A stretch of 11,931 bases of DNA from positions 1-11,931 of the forward strand of contig JAQSXN010000049.1 of the NCBI GenBank assembly GCA_029256665.1. The letters are read 5' to 3'. Below are positions 1-7,664 of the stretch, piece by piece (position 1 is the stretch's first letter; every line of letters starts with the position of its first letter). Source of the stretch: Paenibacillus sp. Its GTDB lineage: Bacteria > Bacillota > Bacilli > Paenibacillales > Paenibacillaceae. The notes under the pieces were generated by a model. It worked only from the letters and a program-made list of their open reading frames with translations, was not told the origin of the DNA and ran no database searches. A program made the position numbers and the translations under genes.

Positions 1-3000
1 ATGATTCGCAGACGGCATTCGCATTCGTATCCAAGAACGGCACGGATTGGCGCTATGTCGCGAAGATGTCGACGCTGCTCCCCTACGGGTATTATGCCGG
101 CGTTGCTTCTTCGGATTCGGCAGCGTTCAGCGAGATTTCCATAACGGAGACGCCGCAAGGCGCCTTAACGCCGTTCGTGGCGAAGGAACAGGATAAAGCG
201 ACCTTGTACTGGAACAAACCAAAGCAGGCGTCATGGTTCCACGTCTACCGAACCACCGATGAAGCAGCGGGACTCGCCGATCCGGAACTTACGCCGGGCT
301 CCGCAGAGCCGGTCGATGGTTCGCCGTGGGAGCTCGTTCTGGCCAGCACGCGAGCGACCTCCTACGAGGAACAGGGGCTAAGGTACGGCAGCGTGTTTTA
401 CAAAATATTGCCGGTTCAAGGAGACGGAACGCTTCAGCCGTTCTATGGCGCGTCGATAGCGGCGGATTCGATCGATGCGGTGCTGGAAACGGCGGAGAGC
501 TTGCCGTCGGCCGATTACACGAAGGCCAGCTACTACCTGTACCGACAGGAGCTGACGCGGATCCGAGCCGATAAGGATGAAGCGGGGGCGGATCTCGAAG
601 CTTTGATCGAGCAAATTTACGACGCTCGCGAAATGCTCGTATCTGTGCGGACGCTGCTGAAGAAACTCGAGTTGGAGCCTTCTATGGCAAGAGCGTCCGA
701 AAAATATTGGGGCAACGACAATATCGGGGAAGAGCAGAATGCCTGGTATCTGTTCGACGAAGATCCGGATACGATCGCGCATACAAGGTCAGCCCAGAGC
801 TGGGTCGATGTCGATTTCGGAGAGGGGAACGGGAAGGCGATCGATACGTTCCGCTACCTGCCGCGAAGAACGCATGTGAATCGCGTGAACGGCACCGTAT
901 TCCAAGGCTCGAACGATAAACAAAATTGGACGGAGCTTTATACCATTCCTTCAACCTCGGTATATCAATGGTATTCGGCCTCCAGCGCGGACTTGGCGCC
1001 TTACCGCTATATCCGAATCTATGACGGGCATAACGGCTTCGTCAATTTCGAGGAAATCGAGTTCTACGAAATGCCCGAGGATAGAACGCTGCTTCAATTT
1101 TGGTTGAACGAAACCGAGCAGCTGCAATCCGAGCACTATACGGCCGAGAGTCTGCAATTGCTGGAGCAGACCGTATTAAGCGCACAAGCGGTTCATGAGC
1201 GGGAGGACGCTTCGCAAAATGAAATCGACGCGGCAGCCGAGGCGCTGCAAGAAGCGGTTCATGGCCTGCGACATGCGGACGGAATTCCGGTACTGGAGCC
1301 GATAGGCGACAAAACGGTGATCGCGGGAAATGAGCTTGGCTTCACGGTGCGAGAGGAAACCGCGCAGCCCGGGGCGGTCATGAGCGCTGCCGGATTGCCG
1401 GAAGGAGCAGCCTTCGATGCCGGGACGGGCGTATTCGCCTGGACGCCGGCGCCATCGCAAGGCGGCATCCATATGATCGCGTTCACGGTGACGGCGGGCC
1501 ATGCTTCGACATCGAGAACGGTCGCGATCACGGTCAAAGGAGAGCCGGTGTTCCCGTCTGTCGGGACGGTGACGGCCGAGGCGAAGAAGGAGCTAGTGTA
1601 TGAACTGGCCGCTTCCGATCCTACAGGAGAGCCGCTAACCTATAGCGCCCGCGAGCTGCCGGAAGGCGCGGCGTTTATCGTCGGAAGCGGGCAGCTCCGG
1701 TGGACGCCGGATTATGACGATTACGGCAGCAACCCGGTTACGTTCACGGTTAGCAACGGCAGATTCGCCGTCAGCCGGACAATCGATTTCAACGTCGCGC
1801 TTCCCGTCCAGCCGGCGGCCGACTATACAAAAGGCAGCTATTATTTGTACGCGCGGGAAGTGACCCGTATAACGGAGGAGATCACGAAGCCGGAGGCGGA
1901 CTTCGATAAGCTGATCGCCGAATTGGAGGCGGCGGAGGGGATGCTGGTTCGCAACCCGCTCTCCCTGTACCCGTTCGAGAATAACGCGGACAATGCTTAC
2001 GGCTCTTCGCACGGCGCCGTTACCGGCATCCCCGTATATGCGGAAGGCAAGACGGGGCAGGCGATCGACTTGAACGGCAGCAACCAGCACGTCACCTTGC
2101 CGGCAGGCCATGCGTTGTCCGGCTACGAAGAGCTCACTGTAGCGGCTTGGGTGAACTGGAGAGGCGGCAATCAATGGCAGCGCCTCTTCGATTTCGGCAA
2201 CAACACGAATCAATATCTATTCCTGTCGCCGAGATCGGGCAATAATACGCTGCGTTTCGCGATCAAGAACGGCGGAGCCGAGCAGCTCGTGCAAACCGCT
2301 CAGCTCGCCGCTAACGAGTGGGTGCATGTGGCGGTCACGCTCGGAGCCGGCACGGCCAAATTGTATGTAGACGGCGAAGAGAAGGCGTCGGCCGCCATTA
2401 CGATTAAGCCAAGCGATTTCAAACCGTCTGTCTTGAATATCGGCAAGTCCATGTTCAACGATCCGTTGTTCAACGGGCAGGTGGATGAGTTCCTCATCAC
2501 CGGGACTGCGCTAACCGCGGACGAAATCAGGAGCATCTATGACGGCGGTCCGTCCTGGATGGATATGAGCTTGCTGGAATACGCGCTAATTGAAGCGTCA
2601 GCCGTTAACCCGGAGCTATATACAGCGGAAAGCTATGCCGCGCTTCAGCAAGCGGTCGCGGCGGCGCAACTGCTGCCGGGCGAAGGCCAGGCGTCGCAGA
2701 CGCAAATCGACGAAGCGGCGGAGGCGCTAATGGCCGCGCTTCAAGGACTTCAGCCGATCGGCGCGAACGAGCCGATGACGGCAGTAATCGAAGGCGCGGA
2801 TATCGTGTCGGCGAACGGGCCCGTAGAATTGACGATTGGCCTACGCGACGGAGAAATCACGCCGTTTACGGTGCTGGATCTCATCGTCCAATACGATCCG
2901 GATCGTCTGGCATTTCCGACTCGGCTGGGCGAGGAAGGGCAGCAATTCTTGGCCGAAGAAGCGCTCGAATCGCTTCGGGAGAGCTTCCAGCCGATCGGCG

Positions 3001-3887
3001 CGATCAAGCCGGAGCAAGGGCAGATCCGCATTACCGGCTTCGCGACCGAAGAAATAACCGATTCCGGCGATTTGTTCATGCTTCGCGGCATGGTGAAGGG
3101 AGACGCGCCGTCCGGCGCTAGCGTTGTTTCCTTAAGCGACTTCAGCGTCGCGCATGACGGAGAGGCATTCGAAGTAAATACAAGCGACGCGTCGTTCGAG
3201 CTCCAAGTGCACCTGGCCGATAAGACCGCGCTGCGCGAACGGATCGAGCAGGCGGAACTTCTGGCAGGCAACGCCGTGCCGGGCTCCGCTCCGGGGCAAT
3301 ATCCGCGGCAGGCGATCGATCGGCTGAACGGAGCAATTGCTGCAGCCGAAGCTATCCTCCAAGGTAGCGGGGCAACGGCAGAGACGGTATCCGCCGCGGT
3401 TCATTCGCTGCAAGCCGAGATTACAACGTTCTTGCAGTCCGTCGTTCCGACGCCGAGCGATCCGCTCGACAAAACGCGGCTAAACGCGGCGATCGGCGAA
3501 GCGGAGTCGGTCTACGGAAGCACGAAAGGCGGGAACAAGGTCGGCCAGTATCCGGAAGCGGACCGGACGGTTCTGCGGACCGCCATTGATGCGGCTATTC
3601 AATCCGGGAATACCGCAGCCAGCCAGTCCGCGATCGATCAGGCAGCCGAGACGCTGCGCTCGCAGCTGGCGCTGTACAGGCAGAAGATCGTTACGCTCGT
3701 GCCGGGACAGACCGGCATTACGATTCGCGATCTGTCCATCGTTGCCAAGTATATGGGGACAAAGCTCGGCGATGCCGATTGGAACGAGATCGAGAAAGCC
3801 GATGTTCTGGAGACGGAGGAGATCGATATCCGAACGTTGGCGGCCATTGCGCGAATGATTTTGGAAGATTGGCTGGAAGGAAGCTAA
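1..3887 (+). CDS. Giant secreted multidomain carbohydrate-active protein, C-terminal part (5' end outside window)
   Basis: The frame is open from the window edge (first full codon at 3), so the protein starts upstream. The Met codon at 66 has no ribosome site and lies inside a beta-sandwich-like domain. Domains, in residues counted from that Met: FN3-like about 33-128; helical DYTK-type segment 148-194; discoidin (F5/8 C) about 197-336; FIVAR-like helices 341-403; two He-PIG/cadherin-like Ig domains about 408-490 and 494-578, each with LPEGAAF and a WTP motif; second DYTK-type segment 585-629; LamG/concanavalin-like domain 632-828; FIVAR-like 834-897; cohesin-like 904-1046; FIVAR-like 1050-1126 and 1132-1206; dockerin-like duplicated helix 1214-1266. 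Most of this is binding and assembly apparatus, and any catalytic domain must lie upstream. A secreted glycan-degrading enzyme is inferred from the domain mix and from the lyase gene 124 bases downstream. The dockerin has lost most calcium-ligand Asp/Asn residues. Confidence 0.9.
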   Translation, partial: DSQTAFAFVSKNGTDWRYVAKMSTLLPYGYYAGVASSDSAAFSEISITETPQGALTPFVAKEQDKATLYWNKPKQASWFHVYRTTDEAAGLADPELTPGSAEPVDGSPWELVLASTRATSYEEQGLRYGSVFYKILPVQGDGTLQPFYGASIAADSIDAVLETAESLPSADYTKASYYLYRQELTRIRADKDEAGADLEALIEQIYDAREMLVSVRTLLKKLELEPSMARASEKYWGNDNIGEEQNAWYLFDEDPDTIAHTRSAQSWVDVDFGEGNGKAIDTFRYLPRRTHVNRVNGTVFQGSNDKQNWTELYTIPSTSVYQWYSASSADLAPYRYIRIYDGHNGFVNFEEIEFYEMPEDRTLLQFWLNETEQLQSEHYTAESLQLLEQTVLSAQAVHEREDASQNEIDAAAEALQEAVHGLRHADGIPVLEPIGDKTVIAGNELGFTVREETAQPGAVMSAAGLPEGAAFDAGTGVFAWTPAPSQGGIHMIAFTVTAGHASTSRTVAITVKGEPVFPSVGTVTAEAKKELVYELAASDPTGEPLTYSARELPEGAAFIVGSGQLRWTPDYDDYGSNPVTFTVSNGRFAVSRTIDFNVALPVQPAADYTKGSYYLYAREVTRITEEITKPEADFDKLIAELEAAEGMLVRNPLSLYPFENNADNAYGSSHGAVTGIPVYAEGKTGQAIDLNGSNQHVTLPAGHALSGYEELTVAAWVNWRGGNQWQRLFDFGNNTNQYLFLSPRSGNNTLRFAIKNGGAEQLVQTAQLAANEWVHVAVTLGAGTAKLYVDGEEKASAAITIKPSDFKPSVLNIGKSMFNDPLFNGQVDEFLITGTALTADEIRSIYDGGPSWMDMSLLEYALIEASAVNPELYTAESYAALQQAVAAAQLLPGEGQASQTQIDEAAEALMAALQGLQPIGANEPMTAVIEGADIVSANGPVELTIGLRDGEITPFTVLDLIVQYDPDRLAFPTRLGEEGQQFLAEEALESLRESFQPIGAIKPEQGQIRITGFATEEITDSGDLFMLRGMVKGDAPSGASVVSLSDFSVAHDGEAFEVNTSDASFELQVHLADKTALRERIEQAELLAGNAVPGSAPGQYPRQAIDRLNGAIAAAEAILQGSGATAETVSAAVHSLQAEITTFLQSVVPTPSDPLDKTRLNAAIGEAESVYGSTKGGNKVGQYPEADRTVLRTAIDAAIQSGNTAASQSAIDQAAETLRSQLALYRQKIVTLVPGQTGITIRDLSIVAKYMGTKLGDADWNEIEKADVLETEEIDIRTLAAIARMILEDWLEGS

Positions 3888-3895
3888 AGAGATTA

Positions 3896-3948
3896 AACAG
3901 GTTGAAGCAGAGGAGAGCCGCCTGTGCTTTCCTCCCGCTTCGACTGTT
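3896..3948 (+). other. Long intercistronic hairpin without U-tract
   Basis: Arms 3896-3918 and 3926-3948 form about 21 base pairs. The upper stem is GAGGAGAGC/GCTTTCCTC (one G-U pair) with a 7-base loop. The lower stem is AACAG/CTGTT plus TTGAAGC/GCTTCGA (one G-U), with small bulges at 3901 and at 3909/3935-3936. It starts 9 bases after the stop codon of the giant protein gene and ends 63 bases before the lyase start. No run of T follows, so it is not a classic intrinsic terminator. It may stabilise or separate the two halves of a shared transcript, or work as a weak or factor-dependent stop. Confidence 0.6.
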
Positions 3949-4011
3949 CGATGAGGAATGGAGGGACGTCATACTAGGTCAGCGTAATCATCAATTAGGA
4001 GGGATATAAAG

Positions 4012-6093
4012 ATGAAAAAGAAAGTTTGGACGATCGCCATCGTTTTAAGCCTTTGGGCCAGTCTGCTGGGAGGCATCGGAGCAGAGAAGGCTGCCGCCGC
4101 TCCCGCGTTTGTCCATCCGGGCTTGCTTCATACGCAGGCCGATTTCGACCGGATGACGCAAATGGTGAACGCGGGCACTCAGCCGTATCTGGACGGCTGG
4201 AATCAACTGGTGAACAGCCCGCTTTCACAAACCGGCTGGACGCCTCGCGCCGTCGCCACGATTATCCGAGGCGGAACAGGTCAGAACTACGCCTTGTTGT
4301 ACAACGATATTGCTCGAGCGTATCAGAACGCGCTGCGCTGGAAAATTAGCGGCAGTACGGCGCACGGCGATACGGCGCGCGATATTTTGAATGCCTGGTC
4401 GTCCACGCTGACCACGATTACGGGCAATGCCGACCGTTATTTGGCCTCCGGATTATACGGATACCAAATGGCGGGCGCGGCGGAAATCATGCGGGATTAT
4501 CCTGGTTTCAACGTGACTCAGATGCAGGATCTGCTTCTAAACGTCTTCTATAAGCCGCTTAGCGAGCGGTTTCTCATCGGCAATGAGTTCGGCGGCGATC
4601 ATAATGGCGCATATATCCAGAACTATTGGGCGAACTGGGATCTCGCCAACATGGCCGCCACCGTCGCGATCGGCATCTTCTGCGATCGCCGCGACATTTA
4701 CGACATCGGCATCGAATACTTCAAGCACGGCGCCGGGAACGGATCGATCTACAACGCGATTCCCTTCCTGCATCCAGGCGGCCTCGCGCAGTGGCAAGAA
4801 TCGGGCCGCGATCAAGCGCATACGCAGCTTGGCATCGGGCTTATGGCCACCATTAACGAAATGGCCTGGAATCAGGGCGACGACCTGTATGGCTGGGCGA
4901 ATAACCGGTTCCTGCGCGCGGCCGAATATGTCGCTAAATACAACAATGGTGATGACAATGTGCCGTTCGCTCCTTATGAATGGGGCAACGGGACGAACGG
5001 AGCCGTCCAGACGCAGACCGTTATCTCGAATGCCAGCCGCGGAGAAATGCGCCCGATCTGGGAGATGATCTATAACCACTACGCTAACCGGGAAGGACTG
5101 GCGGTTCCGAATATCGCGGCTCGCGCCGGCCTGGGAAGACCGGAAGGCGGTCCGGATACGTCGCATGGCTCGTCCTTCGATCATTTGGGCTTCGGAACGC
5201 TGCTCTATACGCGCCCGGCAGGGAGCGGCGGAACGGCGGTTCTCCCCGGAGGCAACATTCCGGACGGCATCTACCGCTTTACCGTGCGGCTTGACGGCAA
5301 GGCGATGGAGGCGGCCGGCTCGTCGAACGGAGCCGGCGTGTGGAAGTCGACGTATGCGGGCGGCTCCAATCAGCAATGGACGTTAACCCATCTCGGAGGC
5401 GGGCAGTACAGCATCCGGAATGTGCAGAGCGGACTGTATTTGGACGTGGCAAGCGGCTCGCTGGCTCACGGAGCCGCCTTTCAATTGTGGAGCGGCAATG
5501 GCGGGGACAATCAGCGGTTTGCTTTTATTCCTGCTGGAGAAGGGTACTTCCGAATAACGCCGGCGCATTCGAACAAGCCGGCCGACGTGACGGGCGTCTC
5601 CACGGCGGAAGGCGTGCCAATCCAGCAGTGGCGGTATATTCTCGGCAGCCATCAGCAATGGATGCTGGAGCCGGTGTCGGTGAACGTTCGGCTGCAATCG
5701 CATAACTTCGCCGACCGTTACATTCGGCACAGCAACTACCGCGCGCGCATCGACGCCGCCGTTTCGCCAGCCGGGGATGCGCAGTTCAAACTGGTACCTG
5801 GATTAACCGATACCAACGGGGTGTCGTTCGAATCCGTCAACTTCCCTGGCCGCTTCCTTCGCGCGCGCGCGAACGGCGAGGTGTGGCTCGATCCGAACGA
5901 CGGAACGGCCGCCTTCAAGAACGACGCGACGTTCCGCCGCGTGGCGGGACTAGCGGATCCGAAGAACTATTCTTATCAGATGTGGAGCGATGCTTCGCGC
6001 TACTTGCGGCACTCCAACTATTTGCTGCTAGCCCAGGCTGGCTCCGGAGCGACGTTTAACGCCGATGCGACATTTAAAGAAGTTACTCCGTAA
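4012..6093 (+). CDS. Secreted alginate-lyase-superfamily polysaccharide lyase with ricin and AbfB (CBM42-like) lectin domains
   Basis: The 693-residue protein starts at an ATG 8 bases after AGGAGGG (3997-4003). Residues 1-30 are a signal peptide (KKK, a hydrophobic core, cleavage near AAAA-P). Residues about 33-400 look like the all-helical Alginate_lyase domain (PF05426 type): HPGLLHTQADFDRM at the start, an aromatic YIQNYWANWDLANMA segment at 201-215, and QESGRDQAHTQLGIG at 262-276, where Arg266, His270 and Tyr205 are candidate active-site residues. Residues 416-555 form a ricin-type trefoil with NQQW, NQRF and HQQW repeats. Residues 556-692 form an AbfB trefoil (HNFADRYIRH, SVNFPGRFLR, SRYLRH). 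Such lyases cleave uronic-acid polymers by beta-elimination, and AbfB modules usually bind arabinofuranose. The exact substrate (alginate, glucuronan, other) cannot be read from sequence. It probably acts with the giant protein upstream but has no dockerin of its own. Confidence 0.85.
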   Translation: MKKKVWTIAIVLSLWASLLGGIGAEKAAAAPAFVHPGLLHTQADFDRMTQMVNAGTQPYLDGWNQLVNSPLSQTGWTPRAVATIIRGGTGQNYALLYNDIARAYQNALRWKISGSTAHGDTARDILNAWSSTLTTITGNADRYLASGLYGYQMAGAAEIMRDYPGFNVTQMQDLLLNVFYKPLSERFLIGNEFGGDHNGAYIQNYWANWDLANMAATVAIGIFCDRRDIYDIGIEYFKHGAGNGSIYNAIPFLHPGGLAQWQESGRDQAHTQLGIGLMATINEMAWNQGDDLYGWANNRFLRAAEYVAKYNNGDDNVPFAPYEWGNGTNGAVQTQTVISNASRGEMRPIWEMIYNHYANREGLAVPNIAARAGLGRPEGGPDTSHGSSFDHLGFGTLLYTRPAGSGGTAVLPGGNIPDGIYRFTVRLDGKAMEAAGSSNGAGVWKSTYAGGSNQQWTLTHLGGGQYSIRNVQSGLYLDVASGSLAHGAAFQLWSGNGGDNQRFAFIPAGEGYFRITPAHSNKPADVTGVSTAEGVPIQQWRYILGSHQQWMLEPVSVNVRLQSHNFADRYIRHSNYRARIDAAVSPAGDAQFKLVPGLTDTNGVSFESVNFPGRFLRARANGEVWLDPNDGTAAFKNDATFRRVAGLADPKNYSYQMWSDASRYLRHSNYLLLAQAGSGATFNADATFKEVTP

Positions 6094-6109
6094 CGGCTAG
6101 GTTTAAAGC

Positions 6110-6135
6110 GAGCTTCGAGCGCCGTCTCGGAGCTC
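6110..6135 (+). other. Hairpin just after the lyase gene
   Basis: GAGCTTCGAG and CTCGGAGCTC pair over 10 bases (one G-U) around a 6-base loop, 16 bases after the lyase stop codon. Only a mixed AT-rich sequence follows, so it is at best a weak terminator. It may protect the 3' end of the mRNA. The stronger terminator lies at 6254-6303. Confidence 0.45.
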
Positions 6136-6253
6136 ATACATTCCTAAATTCCTATGTTTTGGATCCTCATGGCAAGAGAACAAGGAGTATCCCGCTTCGA
6201 CGAATTGGTGGGAGCGGGTAGGGCTTATATTGGGAAAAGAGATTCGAATCATT

Positions 6254-6303
6254 AACGAGCGCATTTCAGGGTTCTATCCTGAACATGCGCTCGTTTCTTT
6301 TTG
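6254..6303 (+). terminator. Rho-independent terminator of the secreted-lyase transcript
   Basis: AACGAGCGCAT plus TTCAGG pair with CCTGAA plus ATGCGCTCGTT: 17 base pairs, one bulged C at 6284, and a 7-base loop at 6271-6277. The stem is followed by TCTTTTTG. The tail is T-rich only on the plus strand, so it stops transcription from the lyase side and not from the convergent gene at 6467-7450. Confidence 0.85.
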
Positions 6304-6466
6304 ATTTTGGCAGGTTTCAAGCGGGAATTATTGAAAAGGTTTGTTCTATCGAAAGTGTTTAGTCCGCGTTTTGCCGATTTCGTTTAGTCCCGTTTGTATT
6401 GTATCTTGCCATAGGATTTGCAAAGCGTCGATGTGGGGATTCGAATTCATTGAAGAAACACGAAGG
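6304..6466. other. Gene-free stretch between convergent genes
   Basis: With 6094-6303 this completes a 373-base gap between the lyase and the BtrH-like gene. I see no convincing gene, promoter or minus-strand terminator here. Minor features are GTTTAGTCC repeated directly at 6357-6365 and 6382-6390, and GATTCGAAT at 6438-6446, which also occurs at 6241-6249 as part of the perfect palindrome GATTCGAATC. Confidence 0.4.
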
Positions 6467-7450
6467 CTACGGCAAAAGTAACTCCATCGCCATGCGTTCT
6501 TTCTCCGCAATTTCGAGCAACAATGCAGACGCTTGCTGCAACTCCTGGTGGCTGCCCGTTCTTCCCGAATGGTCGATCAATGCCGAGACATTGACCCATA
6601 ACGGGGCGATTTCCGTAAACAAACGGCAGGCCCGTTCAATTTTCGGGTCCTCCAGTATATCCGCGCATTCTTTCAAAAAATCCCGATATAAATTCCGGAA
6701 CAAAGCTCCGCCGGTCCCCGCTCGTTCCATCAGCAATGCGATCAGGCATAGATCGTGTTCGCGATTTTTGACACGGGTAGGCCATTTCAGGATTTCACTG
6801 CTCATTCGGACGATGCCTTTATTCCCGATATTGCGAATAGGCGGATTCAAGTAGTCTAACGCATTATAGGTTAAGGCGGCGCGTATGGCTGGAATAAGAG
6901 GAGGCAAGGCGTCGACCGGCTCGAGCGTAAAGGAACGATTCCGCGAACTCATGGGCCCTTTAGCATTTCTGGCCGAGCTAAGGTTCGTTAAACGTGTCTC
7001 TACTAGACCGCCTTGTTGTCTCGTATCGGCCATGTAGGCCTTTTCTTCGTCGTAGCCGTATAGGACCGCATAGTGACCCGCAAAGTGCACCTTGTTTGCG
7101 AAGTAGTCCAAGTAATAAGAGTCCAATTTCAGTCCGACCGGGATTCCTTGATCCACGCAGCGCCGCACGTCATGCCAGGCTTTGTCGACGGACGAGGTTT
7201 CAAGAAAGTTAAAAGTCAAACCCAGTCCCCTAGCGAGGTTCGCCGTCAATAAATCCGGTTTGACCCTTCCTCCGATGAAAGGGAAATCCAATCCTTTCGA
7301 ATCCCAATAAATGAATCCGAGTCCTTGTCCCAGCCCGAACAGCATCGGCTCCGATAGACGGACTTCCGCAAATTGCAGTAAATTGCCCAAGGCGGTTGTT
7401 TCGCAATGTTCGCCTTGGTAAGGCGCGAATTCTTTAATGATGCTTCCCAT
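6467..7450 (-). CDS. BtrH-like protein (BtrH N-terminal domain plus DUF4872-type C-terminal domain)
   Basis: The 327-residue protein has no signal peptide. The N-terminal half matches the BtrH_N pattern: Cys16 in GEHCETTALGN, the glycine-rich SEPMLFGLGQGLGFIYW segment at 33-49, PFIGGRVKPD at 57-66, and His126 and Asp142 in FAGHYAVLYGYD and YMADTR. Cys16, His126 and Asp142 could be a papain-like triad. The helical C-terminal half (about 180-327) fits DUF4872. Bacillus BtrH moves a gamma-glutamyl-aminohydroxybutyryl chain from an acyl carrier protein to the aminoglycoside ribostamycin. No carrier protein or other biosynthetic gene lies within reach here, so the substrate of this orphan is unknown. 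GGGGGAG lies 8 bases before the ATG, and a second AGGAGA abuts it. The gene has its own promoter (7523-7551) and converges on the lyase. Confidence 0.8.
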   Translation of the reverse strand: MGSIIKEFAPYQGEHCETTALGNLLQFAEVRLSEPMLFGLGQGLGFIYWDSKGLDFPFIGGRVKPDLLTANLARGLGLTFNFLETSSVDKAWHDVRRCVDQGIPVGLKLDSYYLDYFANKVHFAGHYAVLYGYDEEKAYMADTRQQGGLVETRLTNLSSARNAKGPMSSRNRSFTLEPVDALPPLIPAIRAALTYNALDYLNPPIRNIGNKGIVRMSSEILKWPTRVKNREHDLCLIALLMERAGTGGALFRNLYRDFLKECADILEDPKIERACRLFTEIAPLWVNVSALIDHSGRTGSHQELQQASALLLEIAEKERMAMELLLP

Positions 7451-7522
7451 TCTCCTGACTCCCCCGATAATCCGTTAATAAGATCGCAGGCAAACGTTCG
7501 TTCGCGTTTTTTCTTTAGTCTG

Positions 7523-7551
7523 ATTATAACAGGAGATCTAACAATAGTGAA
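7523..7551 (-). promoter_or_regulatory. Sigma-A-type promoter of the BtrH-like gene
   Basis: On the minus strand a consensus -10 TATAAT (7523-7528) follows a -35 TTCACT (7546-7551, 4 of 6 consensus) at the ideal 17-base spacing. Transcription would start near 7515, giving a leader of about 65 bases. Confidence 0.65.
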
Positions 7552-7607
7552 ATAGAATGAATAATAGTGCCTGGCGTCTCCAAGCATCGCGTGGCCGCCG
7601 CTAATTA

Positions 7608-7616
7608 TGGTATGAT
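7608..7616 (+). promoter_or_regulatory. Extended -10 promoter of the ABC-F gene
   Basis: TGGTATGAT is an extended -10 (TGn plus TATGAT). No good -35 lies 16-18 bases upstream, which is common for extended -10 promoters. The start point would be near 7623, about 42 bases before the ABC-F ATG. Confidence 0.5.
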
Positions 7617-7664
7617 ACTTATGGTTTCCATACGTCTCACACTAAACTTAAAGTAGGTTTGCTC

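Noticed and set aside
66..68. Met codon as the start of the first gene
   Set aside because: The frame is open back to the window edge, the upstream codons continue the same domain, and no ribosome site precedes it.
4537..5376. 279-codon open frame antisense to the lyase
   Set aside because: The plus-strand frame encodes clear lyase and ricin motifs. The antisense product resembles no family and is Arg/Ala/Val-rich as expected of a shadow frame.
6169..6255. 28-codon frame before the terminator
   Set aside because: No ribosome site, no recognisable product, and its stop lies inside the terminator stem.
6357..6390. Direct repeat GTTTAGTCC as an operator pair
   Set aside because: Only nine bases, 25 apart, and no promoter or gene start is near enough to regulate.
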